35,774 nucleotides of DNA, taken from the NCBI GenBank assembly GCA_005880945.1, contig VBIU01000015.1, positions 1 to 35,774 of the forward strand, given 5' to 3'. The translations under genes were made by a program, and so were the position numbers. The notes beneath the pieces were generated by a model. The model did no database searches. It worked only from the letters and a program-made list of their open reading frames with translations, and was not told the origin of the DNA. How positions within the stretch are numbered: the first letter of the stretch is position 1; every line of letters starts with the position of its first letter. This document shows, piece by piece, positions 8,199 through 15,873 of the stretch. Source of the stretch: Chloroflexota bacterium (lineage in GTDB: Bacteria; Chloroflexota; Dormibacteria; Dormibacterales; Dormibacteraceae).

Positions 8199-8645
8199 TC
8201 ACTCGCGTTCCTGCCGGCGGTAGCCGCGCGCAGGGTTCCAGGACTCCACGACCAGGCGCGTGCCGGCTTCGTTCAACCGGGTGATGACAGCCTCCTCGAT
8301 GTCTAGGTTGAAGCGGTGGGCGGGGCTCCCCGCATCGACCTCAACCGCGGTGCCGGCGACCTTCGCCTCGCCTTTCCAGCCGCTGGGCTGGTGCGCCGGC
8401 GGCTCGCTGGTCGGCCCGTGGATCGCGATGCGTGGATCGCGGCGTAGATCCATCGCTTTGACCGCGCCTGGCATCGATCCGATCCTCAGCTGATCGCCGG
8501 CGAACTCGACCTCGGTGCCGCTGATTCGCGGCGAGCCATCGCGCCGCAAAGTGGCCATGGTGAGGTGCTTGCGCGACGCCAGCAGCGCACGTACGCGCGA
8601 CGCGAAGTCAGGCTCCGCCGCCTCGAATTCAGCCCAGGACGCCAT
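8199..8645 (-). CDS. Pyridoxamine 5'-phosphate oxidase (PPOX) family flavoprotein
   Basis: The ATG at 8645 (MASWAEFEAAEPDFA) gives 148 residues. Residues 15-75 form the split-barrel start typical of PPOX-class proteins: RVRALLASRKHLTMATLRRDGSPRI has the family's 'dominant small-molecule binding' look, and KAMDLRRDPRIAI follows. Members bind FMN, F420 or sometimes haem and act as small oxidoreductases; this one cannot be assigned to a cofactor from sequence. It is the last gene of a three-gene - strand unit after the rhodanese-CBS protein and the Cys-rich peptide, 38 bases after the latter's stop. Confidence 0.8.
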   Translation of the reverse strand: MASWAEFEAAEPDFASRVRALLASRKHLTMATLRRDGSPRISGTEVEFAGDQLRIGSMPGAVKAMDLRRDPRIAIHGPTSEPPAHQPSGWKGEAKVAGTAVEVDAGSPAHRFNLDIEEAVITRLNEAGTRLVVESWNPARGYRRQERE

Positions 8646-8683
8646 ACGCCGCTGCCGGCTGGTGGCCCGGAGGTAGGCGAGGC

Positions 8684-8851
8684 TCAGCCGCCATGGGTGT
8701 GTGGCTGGGCCAGCGCTTGGCCCACCGCCAACCTCAAACACTCGTTGCAAATGGCGGCGCCCGCGCATTCCGGGTCGTCGCAGCAGGCGCACTGCTCGAT
8801 GGTCCGAGCGCACCTCGAGCACTTCTTCTCCGGCGGCTTGGTCTCGTTCAT
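8684..8851 (-). CDS. 55-residue Cys-rich putative zinc-binding protein
   Basis: This short frame starts at ATG 8851, overlapping the stop of the CBS frame (ATGA), and ends at TGA 8684-8686. The product starts MNETKPPEKKCSRC and contains eight cysteines: C11, C14, C21, C23, C24, C29, C35 and C38. The two outer CxxC pairs (CSRC and CNEC) suggest one treble-clef or ribbon-like zinc site with extra ligands between. The stop-start overlap with the upstream gene and the balanced composition argue that it is real. I do not recognise the family. Given its partner, a role with a sulfurtransferase (metal or sulfur handling) is possible but speculative. Confidence 0.65.
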   Translation of the reverse strand: MNETKPPEKKCSRCARTIEQCACCDDPECAGAAICNECLRLAVGQALAQPHTHGG

Positions 8852-9333
8852 TTCTTCTTCCTCTTCATGGAGTCGAGGACATCCTTTTGCAGGAGCAAGC
8901 CCACCAGACGTCCGTCTGAGGTGCTGATCGGGGCGCTCTCCACCTTGTGCTCGATCATGAAATGCGCCATCTCGTGAAGCGAGACGAACGGACGGAAGGT
9001 GCCCGGCCCAGACCGCATCGCCGTTTCGACAGCCTCATCGGCGTCGGCCGCGAGCTCTTTCGATCGCAACATCCCGAGGACCACACGCTCGTCGTTCACC
9101 ACGACGACGGCATCCCACCCCTGTGCCTTGGCGCGCTCCCTGGCGTCGCCAACACGGTCTTTGAGCCCGCATGTGGGCACATCCTTGCGTGCGATGTCAC
9201 CTGCGCGTGGCTGTTGGGCGTTGGTCCCTTCGGTGGGCAGGCCGGCCGCCATCCAGTCCAGCTTGCCGTCCACATACTCGTAGACGTCGGCGAAACCGAG
9301 GCTCTCGAGCCGCCACGCGGCTCTTGGCGACAT
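8848..9333 (-). CDS. C-terminal part of the rhodanese-CBS protein (rhodanese tail plus two CBS domains)
   Basis: Read alone, this frame starts at ATG 9333, only 3 bases after the TGA at 9339-9337. Its first ~37 residues (SPRAAWRLESLGF... DWMAAGLP) are not a protein start but the second half of a rhodanese domain. Residues about 45-161 form a CBS pair: WDAVVVVNDERVVLGML is the first repeat and SAPISTSDGRLVGLLL the second, with the KRKKK tail at the end. CBS pairs usually bind adenine nucleotides. The reading frame is the same as that of the rhodanese front half, so the two are best seen as one 230-codon gene (8848-9540) split by one TGA. Either TGA is read through as selenocysteine, or this half is made by reinitiation, or the gene is broken. 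Confidence 0.8.
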   Translation of the reverse strand: MSPRAAWRLESLGFADVYEYVDGKLDWMAAGLPTEGTNAQQPRAGDIARKDVPTCGLKDRVGDARERAKAQGWDAVVVVNDERVVLGMLRSKELAADADEAVETAMRSGPGTFRPFVSLHEMAHFMIEHKVESAPISTSDGRLVGLLLQKDVLDSMKRKKK

Positions 9334-9339
9334 GTCTCA
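9307..9339 (-). promoter_or_regulatory. In-frame TGA with SECIS-like hairpin
   Basis: TGA is 9339-9337 on the - strand. Thirteen bases later GAGCCGC (9323-9317) pairs perfectly with GCGGCTC (9313-9307) around a GTG loop (9316-9314): a 7-bp stem whose apical loop begins with G, 20 bases after the TGA. From memory, the bacterial SECIS consensus asks for a G in the first two loop bases and a loop 16-37 bases from UGA; both are met. In GC-rich DNA such a hairpin can occur by chance, so this is a candidate only. Confidence 0.45.
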
Positions 9340-9540
9340 AGCGGTGTCCCAGCAGTAGACGATGACCGGACGGCCGCGATCCAGCATTTCCCCCGCGCGC
9401 GAATCGATCTGTCGCAAAGGTATATGGATCGCGCCGGGCAGATGGTCCTCCTCGTACTCCGGGCTTGGCAGGACCTCGACCAGCTGGGCGCCGCCGGCGA
9501 CCAGCCTGCGTACGTCGTCGCGGTCGATCTCCTTCGGCAT
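9337..9540 (-). CDS. N-terminal part of the rhodanese-CBS protein, ending at an in-frame TGA
   Basis: The start ATG 9540 (MPKEIDRDDVRRL) follows GGGGAGG by 8 bases, so initiation looks strong. The 67 residues before TGA form the first half of a rhodanese domain (LVEVLPSPEYEEDHLPGAIHIPL, then the strand PVIVYC). The frame stops at YCWDTA-TGA; beyond it the same frame continues without any gap into the rest of the rhodanese fold and a CBS pair. From memory of this family the TGA position is a Cys (YC-x4-C, then D-x-SPRAAWRL). Codon 68 is the TGA. See the adjacent hairpin entry. Alternatives are a one-base nonsense mutation (TGC/TGT to TGA) or a base-call error. Confidence 0.75.
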   Translation of the reverse strand: MPKEIDRDDVRRLVAGGAQLVEVLPSPEYEEDHLPGAIHIPLRQIDSRAGEMLDRGRPVIVYCWDTA

Positions 9541-9691
9541 GCGACCAGCCTCCCCGTGAACCCGACCCGACAGCTTCCACCGACATCTTGCCATCCCGTG
9601 CCCGCGTGGCTGCCGCTCGGAGCGACCGCGCTCCCAGAACCCGCGGTCGCGGCGGCCCGATAATGCTCAGCGGGCCATTGAGGGAGGACGT

Positions 9692-11299
9692 TTGACCTAC
9701 AAGCGCTGGATCCTGGTCGCGGCCGTGCTCGCGTCGGGCATCGTGTTCCTGGACTCGACTGTCGTCAACGTCGCACTGCCGCGGATCGGGCGCGACCTTC
9801 CGCGCTCGTTGTTCGGAGTCCTGGAAGGCCAGTCGTACGTCTACAACGCGTACCTGCTGACCTTGAGCACGCTGCTGATCCTGGCCGGCGCCATCAACGA
9901 CTACTACGGCAGGCGCCGCACGTTTGCGATCGGCCTCGCCGGCTTCGGCGCGACATCGGTGCTTTGCGGGCTTGCGCCGAGCATGGAGCTTCTCGTTCTG
10001 TTCCGCATCCTCCAGGGCGCGGCAGGCGCGTTGCTGGTCCCCGGATCGCTCGCTCTGCTGACCGCAAACTTCAGCGGAGAAGAACAGGGACGTGCCTTTG
10101 GCGTCTGGGCCGGCGCATCCGCCGCCACGACCGTCCTGGGACCGTTCGTCGGCGGCATCCTGGTCGACACCATCTCCTGGCGCGCCGCTTTCCTGCTCAA
10201 CGTCCCCCTCGTCGTGCTCGCACTGTGGGCCACGCTGAAGCACGTGCCGGAGAGCCGCGACGAGCAGGCGTCCGGTCAATTCGACTGGCTTGGGGCCGCG
10301 GTTGTCGGGCTTGCGGTCGGCGGCCTTGCGTTCGGCGCGATCTACGGCCAGGAACGCAACTGGAAAGACCCGATCGGCTATATCGCTCTCGCGATTGGCG
10401 TGGTCGCGACGGCGGCGCTTCCGATCGTCATGATCCGAAGACCCAACCCACTCATCCCGCCCGGCCTCTTTCGCTCTCGCAACTTCACTGTCACCAACAT
10501 CTCGACCCTGCTCATCTATGGCGCTCTTTACGTGACGGGCTACTACCTGGCCATCTTCCAGCAAGGCACCATCGGCTACACAGCCGCGGCCGCGGGCCTT
10601 GCCTTCGTCCCCGGCACTCTGTTCCTCATCTTCTTCTCGTCTCGATTCGGCAAGCTGGGCGCCAAGTTCGGCCCGCGATGGTTCATGGCGGCGGGGCCCG
10701 CGATCATGGCTCTCGGCGTTCTCTGGCTCGCGCGGGTACCCGCCGAGAGCGTGCCGTGGGCGTTGCGGCCGAGCCAACCCAGCACCTTCCTGCCGCCTCT
10801 GTCCTACGTCACCGACTTCCTGCCGGGGGCGATTGCTTTCGGCGTCGGCCTGATGATCCTGGTGGCACCCCTGACAACGGCGCTCATGACCTCGGTGCCG
10901 GTTCGCAACTCTGGCGTCGGCTCGGCGATCAACAACGCGATATCTCGCGTCGGACCTCAGCTCGCTGGAGCTCTCATTTTCGTGTTCATCACAGCCAACT
11001 TTTACGGCTACCTCGCGGGCAAGCTCAGCGGAGTGGACGTCAACTCGACAGCCTTCCGGACCGCGGTCAGCCCGCTCAACAAACCTCTAGACGCGAACCT
11101 TGTGGGTGCCGTGCGCGACGCCTCGACCGCCTCCTTTCACATCGCCATGCTCGTCGCCGCCCTGCTGCTGATCCTCGGCGCCCTCGCCAACGCGATAGGC
11201 ATCCAGAACGCGGCCGCGAAGAAGCCGGTGGAGCAGACCGCAAAGCCAGAGCCCGCGGGCGCCACGTCCGGTGGCCAGGCGGCGCAGGAGCGCAGCTGA
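9692..11299 (+). CDS. MFS transporter, DHA2 (EmrB/QacA-like, 14-TM) family
   Basis: The TTG at 9692 follows GGGAGG by 4 bases and gives 535 residues starting MTYKRWILVAAVLASG. The first helix carries the DHA2 signature FLDSTVVNVALPRIG, followed by motif A (loop 2-3, INDYYGRRRTFAIG) and motif C in helix 5 (GASAATTVLGPFVGGIL). About 14 hydrophobic helices fit the drug/H+ antiporter DHA2 subgroup. The C-terminal 40 residues are polar. It heads a five-gene + strand run with signalling proteins, so it may export a metabolite or toxin under cyclase/flavoprotein control; the substrate is unknown. Confidence 0.9.
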   Translation: MTYKRWILVAAVLASGIVFLDSTVVNVALPRIGRDLPRSLFGVLEGQSYVYNAYLLTLSTLLILAGAINDYYGRRRTFAIGLAGFGATSVLCGLAPSMELLVLFRILQGAAGALLVPGSLALLTANFSGEEQGRAFGVWAGASAATTVLGPFVGGILVDTISWRAAFLLNVPLVVLALWATLKHVPESRDEQASGQFDWLGAAVVGLAVGGLAFGAIYGQERNWKDPIGYIALAIGVVATAALPIVMIRRPNPLIPPGLFRSRNFTVTNISTLLIYGALYVTGYYLAIFQQGTIGYTAAAAGLAFVPGTLFLIFFSSRFGKLGAKFGPRWFMAAGPAIMALGVLWLARVPAESVPWALRPSQPSTFLPPLSYVTDFLPGAIAFGVGLMILVAPLTTALMTSVPVRNSGVGSAINNAISRVGPQLAGALIFVFITANFYGYLAGKLSGVDVNSTAFRTAVSPLNKPLDANLVGAVRDASTASFHIAMLVAALLLILGALANAIGIQNAAAKKPVEQTAKPEPAGATSGGQAAQERS

Positions 11300-11300
11300 A

Positions 11301-11723
11301 ATGGACGTTCGAGACGATGTCGTCGATATCCTGGCCGGCTTCCTGCTCTTCGCCGACCTTTCGACGCCCGAGCTCGACCGCCTGGTCGAGCTGTTCGACG
11401 AGGCGTGGTTTGCGGATGGGGAGCGGATCCTGCGCCAGGGGTTCAGCGGTTCAGGCTTCTACGTCATCCTCGACGGGAGTGCGGTCATCCGCATCGACGG
11501 CGTCGACCGTTCGACGCTCAGGGCTGGAGACTACTTCGGCGAGATCTCGTGCCTTCTTGGCGTTCCGCCAACGGCGGACATAGTCGCTGTCGGCCCCCTT
11601 CGCTGCGTCGTCCTCCCGGGGGACCAGCTCGAGCACTTCCTCGTCGCACATCCCAAGTTGATGTTCCGGCTGCTGCAGGGAGAGGCGCGAAAGCTGCGCA
11701 GCACGTCGAAGTGGCAGAGCTGA
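11301..11723 (+). CDS. Stand-alone cyclic-nucleotide-binding-like domain protein
   Basis: The ATG at 11301 lies just after the MFS stop; AGGAG (11286-11290) precedes it by 10 bases. The 140 residues are a single CNB fold: LFADLSTPELDRLVELF, then GERILRQGFSGSGFYVILDGSA, then the cassette YFGEISCLLGVPPTADI. There is no helix-turn-helix, so it is not a Crp. The phosphate-binding arginine expected in the cassette (PRxA) is replaced (PPTA), so canonical cAMP binding is doubtful. It overlaps the start of the flavoprotein by 13 bases. In some bacteria a CNB domain is fused to a flavin reductase followed by a UBP zinc finger; this operon looks like a split version, from memory. Confidence 0.85.
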   Translation: MDVRDDVVDILAGFLLFADLSTPELDRLVELFDEAWFADGERILRQGFSGSGFYVILDGSAVIRIDGVDRSTLRAGDYFGEISCLLGVPPTADIVAVGPLRCVVLPGDQLEHFLVAHPKLMFRLLQGEARKLRSTSKWQS

Positions 11724-13234
11724 CCAAAGAGCCGTTTCCCCCCGGCCGCTATCCCGTGATCGTTGTCGGAAGCGGGCCCGGAGCCCTGCAGCTGACGTAT
11801 TCTCTCACGCGCCTCGGCATCGATCACGCGGTCATCTCCGAGGAGACGGCTCCAGGGGGCATGTTCCGGCGATGGCCGCTGTTCCAGAGAATGCTGAGCT
11901 GGACGAAGCCGTACTCGGGCTTCGACCATGCAAGCCGCGCTTACGAGCGCTTCGACTGGAACAGTCTGCTCGCGGACGAGGAGGGGAACCGCGGACTCAT
12001 GCCGGGGCTGATGGATGGAACGTCGTATTTTCCGTCTCGCCCCGAGATGGAGCGCGGCCTTGTCACCTTCGCGGAGCGAACCGGCTTGCGGATCCGTTTT
12101 GGTTGCCGCTGGGAAACCACACGCCGCGACGGAGAGGACTTCGTTCTCGGAACGACCGACGGCGAGTACTGGGCTCCGGTCGTCGTCTTCGCCGTCGGGG
12201 TCGCCCAGCCATGGAAGCCGGCAATCCCCGGTCTCGAGCACGCGACCGCGTATGGCGAGCTCCGCGCGGCGGAAACCTACGCTGACAAGCGCGTCTTCAT
12301 CATCGGCAAGCAGAACTCAGGCTTCGAAATCGCCAGCGCGCTGCTCCAGTGGGCGCGTCAGATCGTGATCGCGTCGCCGAGCCCCACCAAGCTCAGCGTC
12401 AACACCCGGTCGCTGGTCGGCGTGAGGGCGCGGTACGTGCAGCCGGTCGAGGACGCGGCGCTGGCAGGCGGGGTGGTGATCCTCGACGCCTCTATCGAAT
12501 CGGTCGGTCGGTCGGGCGGTGCCTTCAAGGTCAGGACCAAGAACGCACGAGACGGAGCGGTCCTGGAGTTCGAGGCTGATGACGTGATCGCCGCCACAGG
12601 CTTCACATCGCCCCTGCGCGATCTCCCCGACCTGGGGGTCGCCACATTCGGGCAGAGCCGGCTGCCTGCGCAGACCCCGTTCTGGGAAAGCGCCACGAGG
12701 CCCGGCGCGTACTTTGCCGGCACGATCATGCAGGGCTCGCTCGGCTTGAGGAAGCACGGGATCCCGAGCAACTCAGGCGCGGTCCAGGGCTACAGGTATA
12801 ACGCCAGGGTGCTCGCCCGGCATCTTGCGGAATCACGCTCCGGCATCCAGGTGCCCCGAGCAAAGCTGCAGGCCGCCGAGGTCGTGCCATTGCTGCTCTC
12901 CGAGGCGAGCCGCGGTCCGGAGCTCTGGCACCAGCGCTCATACCTGGCCAGGGTTGTCATCCTGGACCCGGACGCAGGTCTCATCGACGACGGCATCGTC
13001 CCTCTCGCCCATTTCACCGATTTCGGTGGGCCCGACGCCGCCGCGATCACGCTCGAGTCCAACGGCCGAGATGACCCATATCCGGCTCTTTACGTGAGAC
13101 GTTATGGGAAGGTGAGCGAGCATTTGATGCCCCCGCATCCACTGCTCGATTTCGAGGGCCCCATCTACCGCGAGCAGACGGAGTCCGCCTTGCGAGACCT
13201 GCTCAGCCCGTCGCTCTCGAGCACTTCGCCGTGA
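11711..13234 (+). CDS. FAD/NAD(P)-binding oxidoreductase
   Basis: The GTG at 11711 is the closest start before the first Rossmann strand; it overlaps the CNB gene by 13 bases and gives 507 residues. Dinucleotide motif one is VVGSGPG (residues 15-21), and a second nucleotide-binding strand is FIIGKQNSGFEIA near residue 197. The overall order fits flavin monooxygenase/thioredoxin-reductase-like proteins, with RYxARVV-like segments near the C-terminus. No CxxC redox pair is visible, so a true thioredoxin reductase is unlikely. The TGA overlaps the GTG of the cyclase gene. Its redox reaction is unknown; the operon suggests it is a signal-linked enzyme. Confidence 0.82.
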   Translation: MAELTKEPFPPGRYPVIVVGSGPGALQLTYSLTRLGIDHAVISEETAPGGMFRRWPLFQRMLSWTKPYSGFDHASRAYERFDWNSLLADEEGNRGLMPGLMDGTSYFPSRPEMERGLVTFAERTGLRIRFGCRWETTRRDGEDFVLGTTDGEYWAPVVVFAVGVAQPWKPAIPGLEHATAYGELRAAETYADKRVFIIGKQNSGFEIASALLQWARQIVIASPSPTKLSVNTRSLVGVRARYVQPVEDAALAGGVVILDASIESVGRSGGAFKVRTKNARDGAVLEFEADDVIAATGFTSPLRDLPDLGVATFGQSRLPAQTPFWESATRPGAYFAGTIMQGSLGLRKHGIPSNSGAVQGYRYNARVLARHLAESRSGIQVPRAKLQAAEVVPLLLSEASRGPELWHQRSYLARVVILDPDAGLIDDGIVPLAHFTDFGGPDAAAITLESNGRDDPYPALYVRRYGKVSEHLMPPHPLLDFEGPIYREQTESALRDLLSPSLSSTSP

Positions 13235-15873
13235 GCCTGCCGCGCGGAACCCTCACCTTTCTGTTCACCGACGTCGAGAACTCCACGCGTTTGATGCAGG
13301 AGTTGGGCGAGCGCTACGTCGAGGCGCAGAACGCGCATCACGCCATTCTCCGAGCGGCCTTCAACAGCAACAGCGGGCATGAGCTGCGCACCGAGGGCGA
13401 TTCGTTCTTCTGCGTCTTCGCGAGCGCAACCGACGCATGCTTGGCCGCTGCCTCGGCTCAGCGGGCGCTGGCCGCCCATCCTTGGGGCGAAGGCGCGAGG
13501 CTCAAGGTGCGGATCGGCCTGCACACCGGCGAGGCCCCGCTGGTCGGCAACGAATACATTGGACTGGACGTCCACCACGCGGCTCGAATCGCAGCGTCGG
13601 CGCATGGCGGTCAGGTCCTCATCTCCGAAACGACGCGTGGCATCGTCGAGGAGAAGCTCCCTGCGGAATTGCGCGTGCGGGACCTCGGCGCGCATCGCCT
13701 GAAAGACCTGGTGAAGCCGGAGCGGCTCTATCAGCTGGTCATCCAGGGCTTGCCGGAGACGTTCCCGCCGCTGCGCACCCTGGACGCTGTCCAGAACAAC
13801 CTGCCAACGCAGCTGACCAGCTTCGTCGGGCGCGGAGCGGAGGTGGACGATGCCAAGCGTCTTCTTCGGAAGACCCGGCTCTTGACCCTGACGGGGCCGG
13901 GCGGCATCGGCAAGACCCGGCTGAGCCTTCAGATCGCGGCCGAGTCGGCGCGCGATTTCCCCGGCGGTGTCTACTTCGTGCCCCTTTCCGCGGTGCGCGA
14001 CCCCGACCTCATCGGGTCCACCGTCGCACAGGTCCTGGGAATCCCGGTGGCGGGCAGCCGCCTGCCGATAGACGGTGTCAGCGAATACCTGCACGACAAG
14101 ACGATCCTCCTCGTGCTCGACAACTTCGAGCAGCTGTTGCCGGGCGGCGCGGCGACGGCCTCCAAGCTGCTGCAGGCCGGCGCGGACGTGAAGCTGCTGG
14201 TCAGCAGCCGCGCGGTTCTGCATGTTTACGGCGAGCAGGAGCTTGGCGTCGAACCTCTTCGGCTGCCGGACCGGCACGCGCTGCCGGGCCTCGAGGCGGT
14301 CTCGCAATACGAGGCGGTGAAGCTGTTCATCGAGCGCGCGGTGGCGGTCAAGCCCGACTTCCAGGCCACGAACGAGAACGCGCCATCGATCGCCGGGATA
14401 TGCGAGAGGGTGGACGGGCTTCCTCTCGCCATCGAGCTGGCCGCGGCGCGGATCAAGCTGTTCTCGCCCCAGGCGCTTCTCAGCCGGCTGGAAACGAGCT
14501 TGACGGTGCTGGGCAGCGGCGCTCGCGACTTGCCCGGCCGGCAGCAGACGCTGCGCGGGGCGATCGACTGGAGCTTCGACCTGCTGGACGATCCGCAAAA
14601 GCGCCTGATGGCCCGCTTCTCGGTGTTCGCGCGCGGAGCGAACCTGGAGCAAGCCGAGGCTGTGTGCGGTCCGCCGGATGAGGTGGGCGGAGATGTGCTG
14701 GGTGGGCTCGATCAGCTGGCGGATCACAGCCTCCTCCGGCGCATGCCCGATTTCGACGAGCCTCGCCTGATCATGCTCCAGACGATCCGAGAGTTCGCGG
14801 GCGAGAGGCTCGAAAAGAGCCCCGAAAATCGCGATATCCGCGACCGCCACGTCGACGCTTACTGCGCGCTGGCGGCGGCGGCCGCTCCCAACCTGTTCGG
14901 CGAGGAGCAGAAGGTGTGGCTCGACCGGCTCGAGCTGGACCACGACAACATCCGCAGCGCCTTCGACTGGTGCGCCGCCACCGGCGACGCCGAGCGAGCG
15001 ATGAACCTGGCCGCCTACTTCTGGAGGTTCTGGCAGATGCGCGGCCACCTCCACGAGGGCCGGGTACGCCTCGAAGCCATCCTCAAGATGGCGGGCAGCC
15101 CGCGATCTCGGGAGGCTCGGGCGCGCGCGCTGGAGGCAGCCGGTGGTGTCGCGTACTGGCAGGGCGACATGACCGCCGCCCAGGTGTTCTACGACGAGTG
15201 CCTCGCGTTGACCAGAGAGAGTGGTGACAAGCGGGCGATCGCGAATGCGATCTACAACGATGCATTCCCCATGTCGGTCAACCGGAGCAACCTCGAGCAG
15301 GGCCTGATCCTGTATCGGGAAGCGCTTCCTCTGTTCCGCGAGCTGGGCGATGAGTCCCCAATCAGCCGATGCCTGTGGGGGATCGCGAACTGCCTGTACT
15401 ACCAGGGCCAATACGACGAGGCCATAACCGCGCTCGACGAGGCGATCGGCCTCTTCCGCAAGACGGACGATCGGTTCAGCCTCGCCTGGGCCCTCCACAC
15501 ACGGGCGCTTGCCGCGATAAAGACCGCAGACGGCGCCCATGCGCGCGGCTTCGTGCGCGAGGCTCTTCAGCTCTTCGCGGCGGCGGGCGACGTTTCAGGC
15601 GTCGGCCTGTTGCTCGACGACGCAGCCGACGTCGAGCGGATGGACGGAAACCGTTCCAAATGGATCCGGCTGGCGGCGGCGGCGGCCGCGCATCAGGCGA
15701 CCAGCGGCGCAGGCCTCGGCACAATTCTGAACACCGAGGAGGGCCGCGTTCGACGGGAGGACCTCTCAGACGAAAATGATCAACGAGCGTGGGCTGAAGG
15801 TCAGGCGATGACGATCGATCAGGCTATCGCCCACGCTCTCGGCGGCACCGAGGCGCTCCGGGCGGGCGCATGA
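13231..15873 (+). CDS. Class III nucleotide cyclase-like domain fused to STAND ATPase and TPR repeats
   Basis: This 880-residue protein starts at GTG 13231 in a GTGA overlap. Residues 5-165 are a cyclase homology domain: FTDVENST (metal Asp14), TEGDSFF (Asp57) and VHHAARI (Arg119). The usual substrate Lys is Arg53 and the usual Asn is His115, so catalysis is uncertain. Residues about 190-500 form an NB-ARC-like ATPase with Walker A GPGGIGKT (222-229), Walker B LLVLDNFEQ and LPLAIELAAARI. The rest is helical TPR-like repeats. STAND proteins are usually signal-gated switches. Overlaps with the flavoprotein upstream and the UBP zinc finger downstream imply one operon. Confidence 0.87.
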   Translation: MSLPRGTLTFLFTDVENSTRLMQELGERYVEAQNAHHAILRAAFNSNSGHELRTEGDSFFCVFASATDACLAAASAQRALAAHPWGEGARLKVRIGLHTGEAPLVGNEYIGLDVHHAARIAASAHGGQVLISETTRGIVEEKLPAELRVRDLGAHRLKDLVKPERLYQLVIQGLPETFPPLRTLDAVQNNLPTQLTSFVGRGAEVDDAKRLLRKTRLLTLTGPGGIGKTRLSLQIAAESARDFPGGVYFVPLSAVRDPDLIGSTVAQVLGIPVAGSRLPIDGVSEYLHDKTILLVLDNFEQLLPGGAATASKLLQAGADVKLLVSSRAVLHVYGEQELGVEPLRLPDRHALPGLEAVSQYEAVKLFIERAVAVKPDFQATNENAPSIAGICERVDGLPLAIELAAARIKLFSPQALLSRLETSLTVLGSGARDLPGRQQTLRGAIDWSFDLLDDPQKRLMARFSVFARGANLEQAEAVCGPPDEVGGDVLGGLDQLADHSLLRRMPDFDEPRLIMLQTIREFAGERLEKSPENRDIRDRHVDAYCALAAAAAPNLFGEEQKVWLDRLELDHDNIRSAFDWCAATGDAERAMNLAAYFWRFWQMRGHLHEGRVRLEAILKMAGSPRSREARARALEAAGGVAYWQGDMTAAQVFYDECLALTRESGDKRAIANAIYNDAFPMSVNRSNLEQGLILYREALPLFRELGDESPISRCLWGIANCLYYQGQYDEAITALDEAIGLFRKTDDRFSLAWALHTRALAAIKTADGAHARGFVREALQLFAAAGDVSGVGLLLDDAADVERMDGNRSKWIRLAAAAAAHQATSGAGLGTILNTEEGRVRREDLSDENDQRAWAEGQAMTIDQAIAHALGGTEALRAGA

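Noticed and set aside
9964-11583. Long + strand frame overlapping the MFS gene
   Set aside because: Arg/Pro/His-rich translation typical of a shifted frame; the MFS frame has transmembrane helices and a Shine-Dalgarno.
13165-15540. A long open frame (791 codons) on the - strand under the cyclase-STAND gene
   Set aside because: High GC leaves few stops on the antisense frame; the + strand frame has clear cyclase and Walker motifs, the antisense has none.
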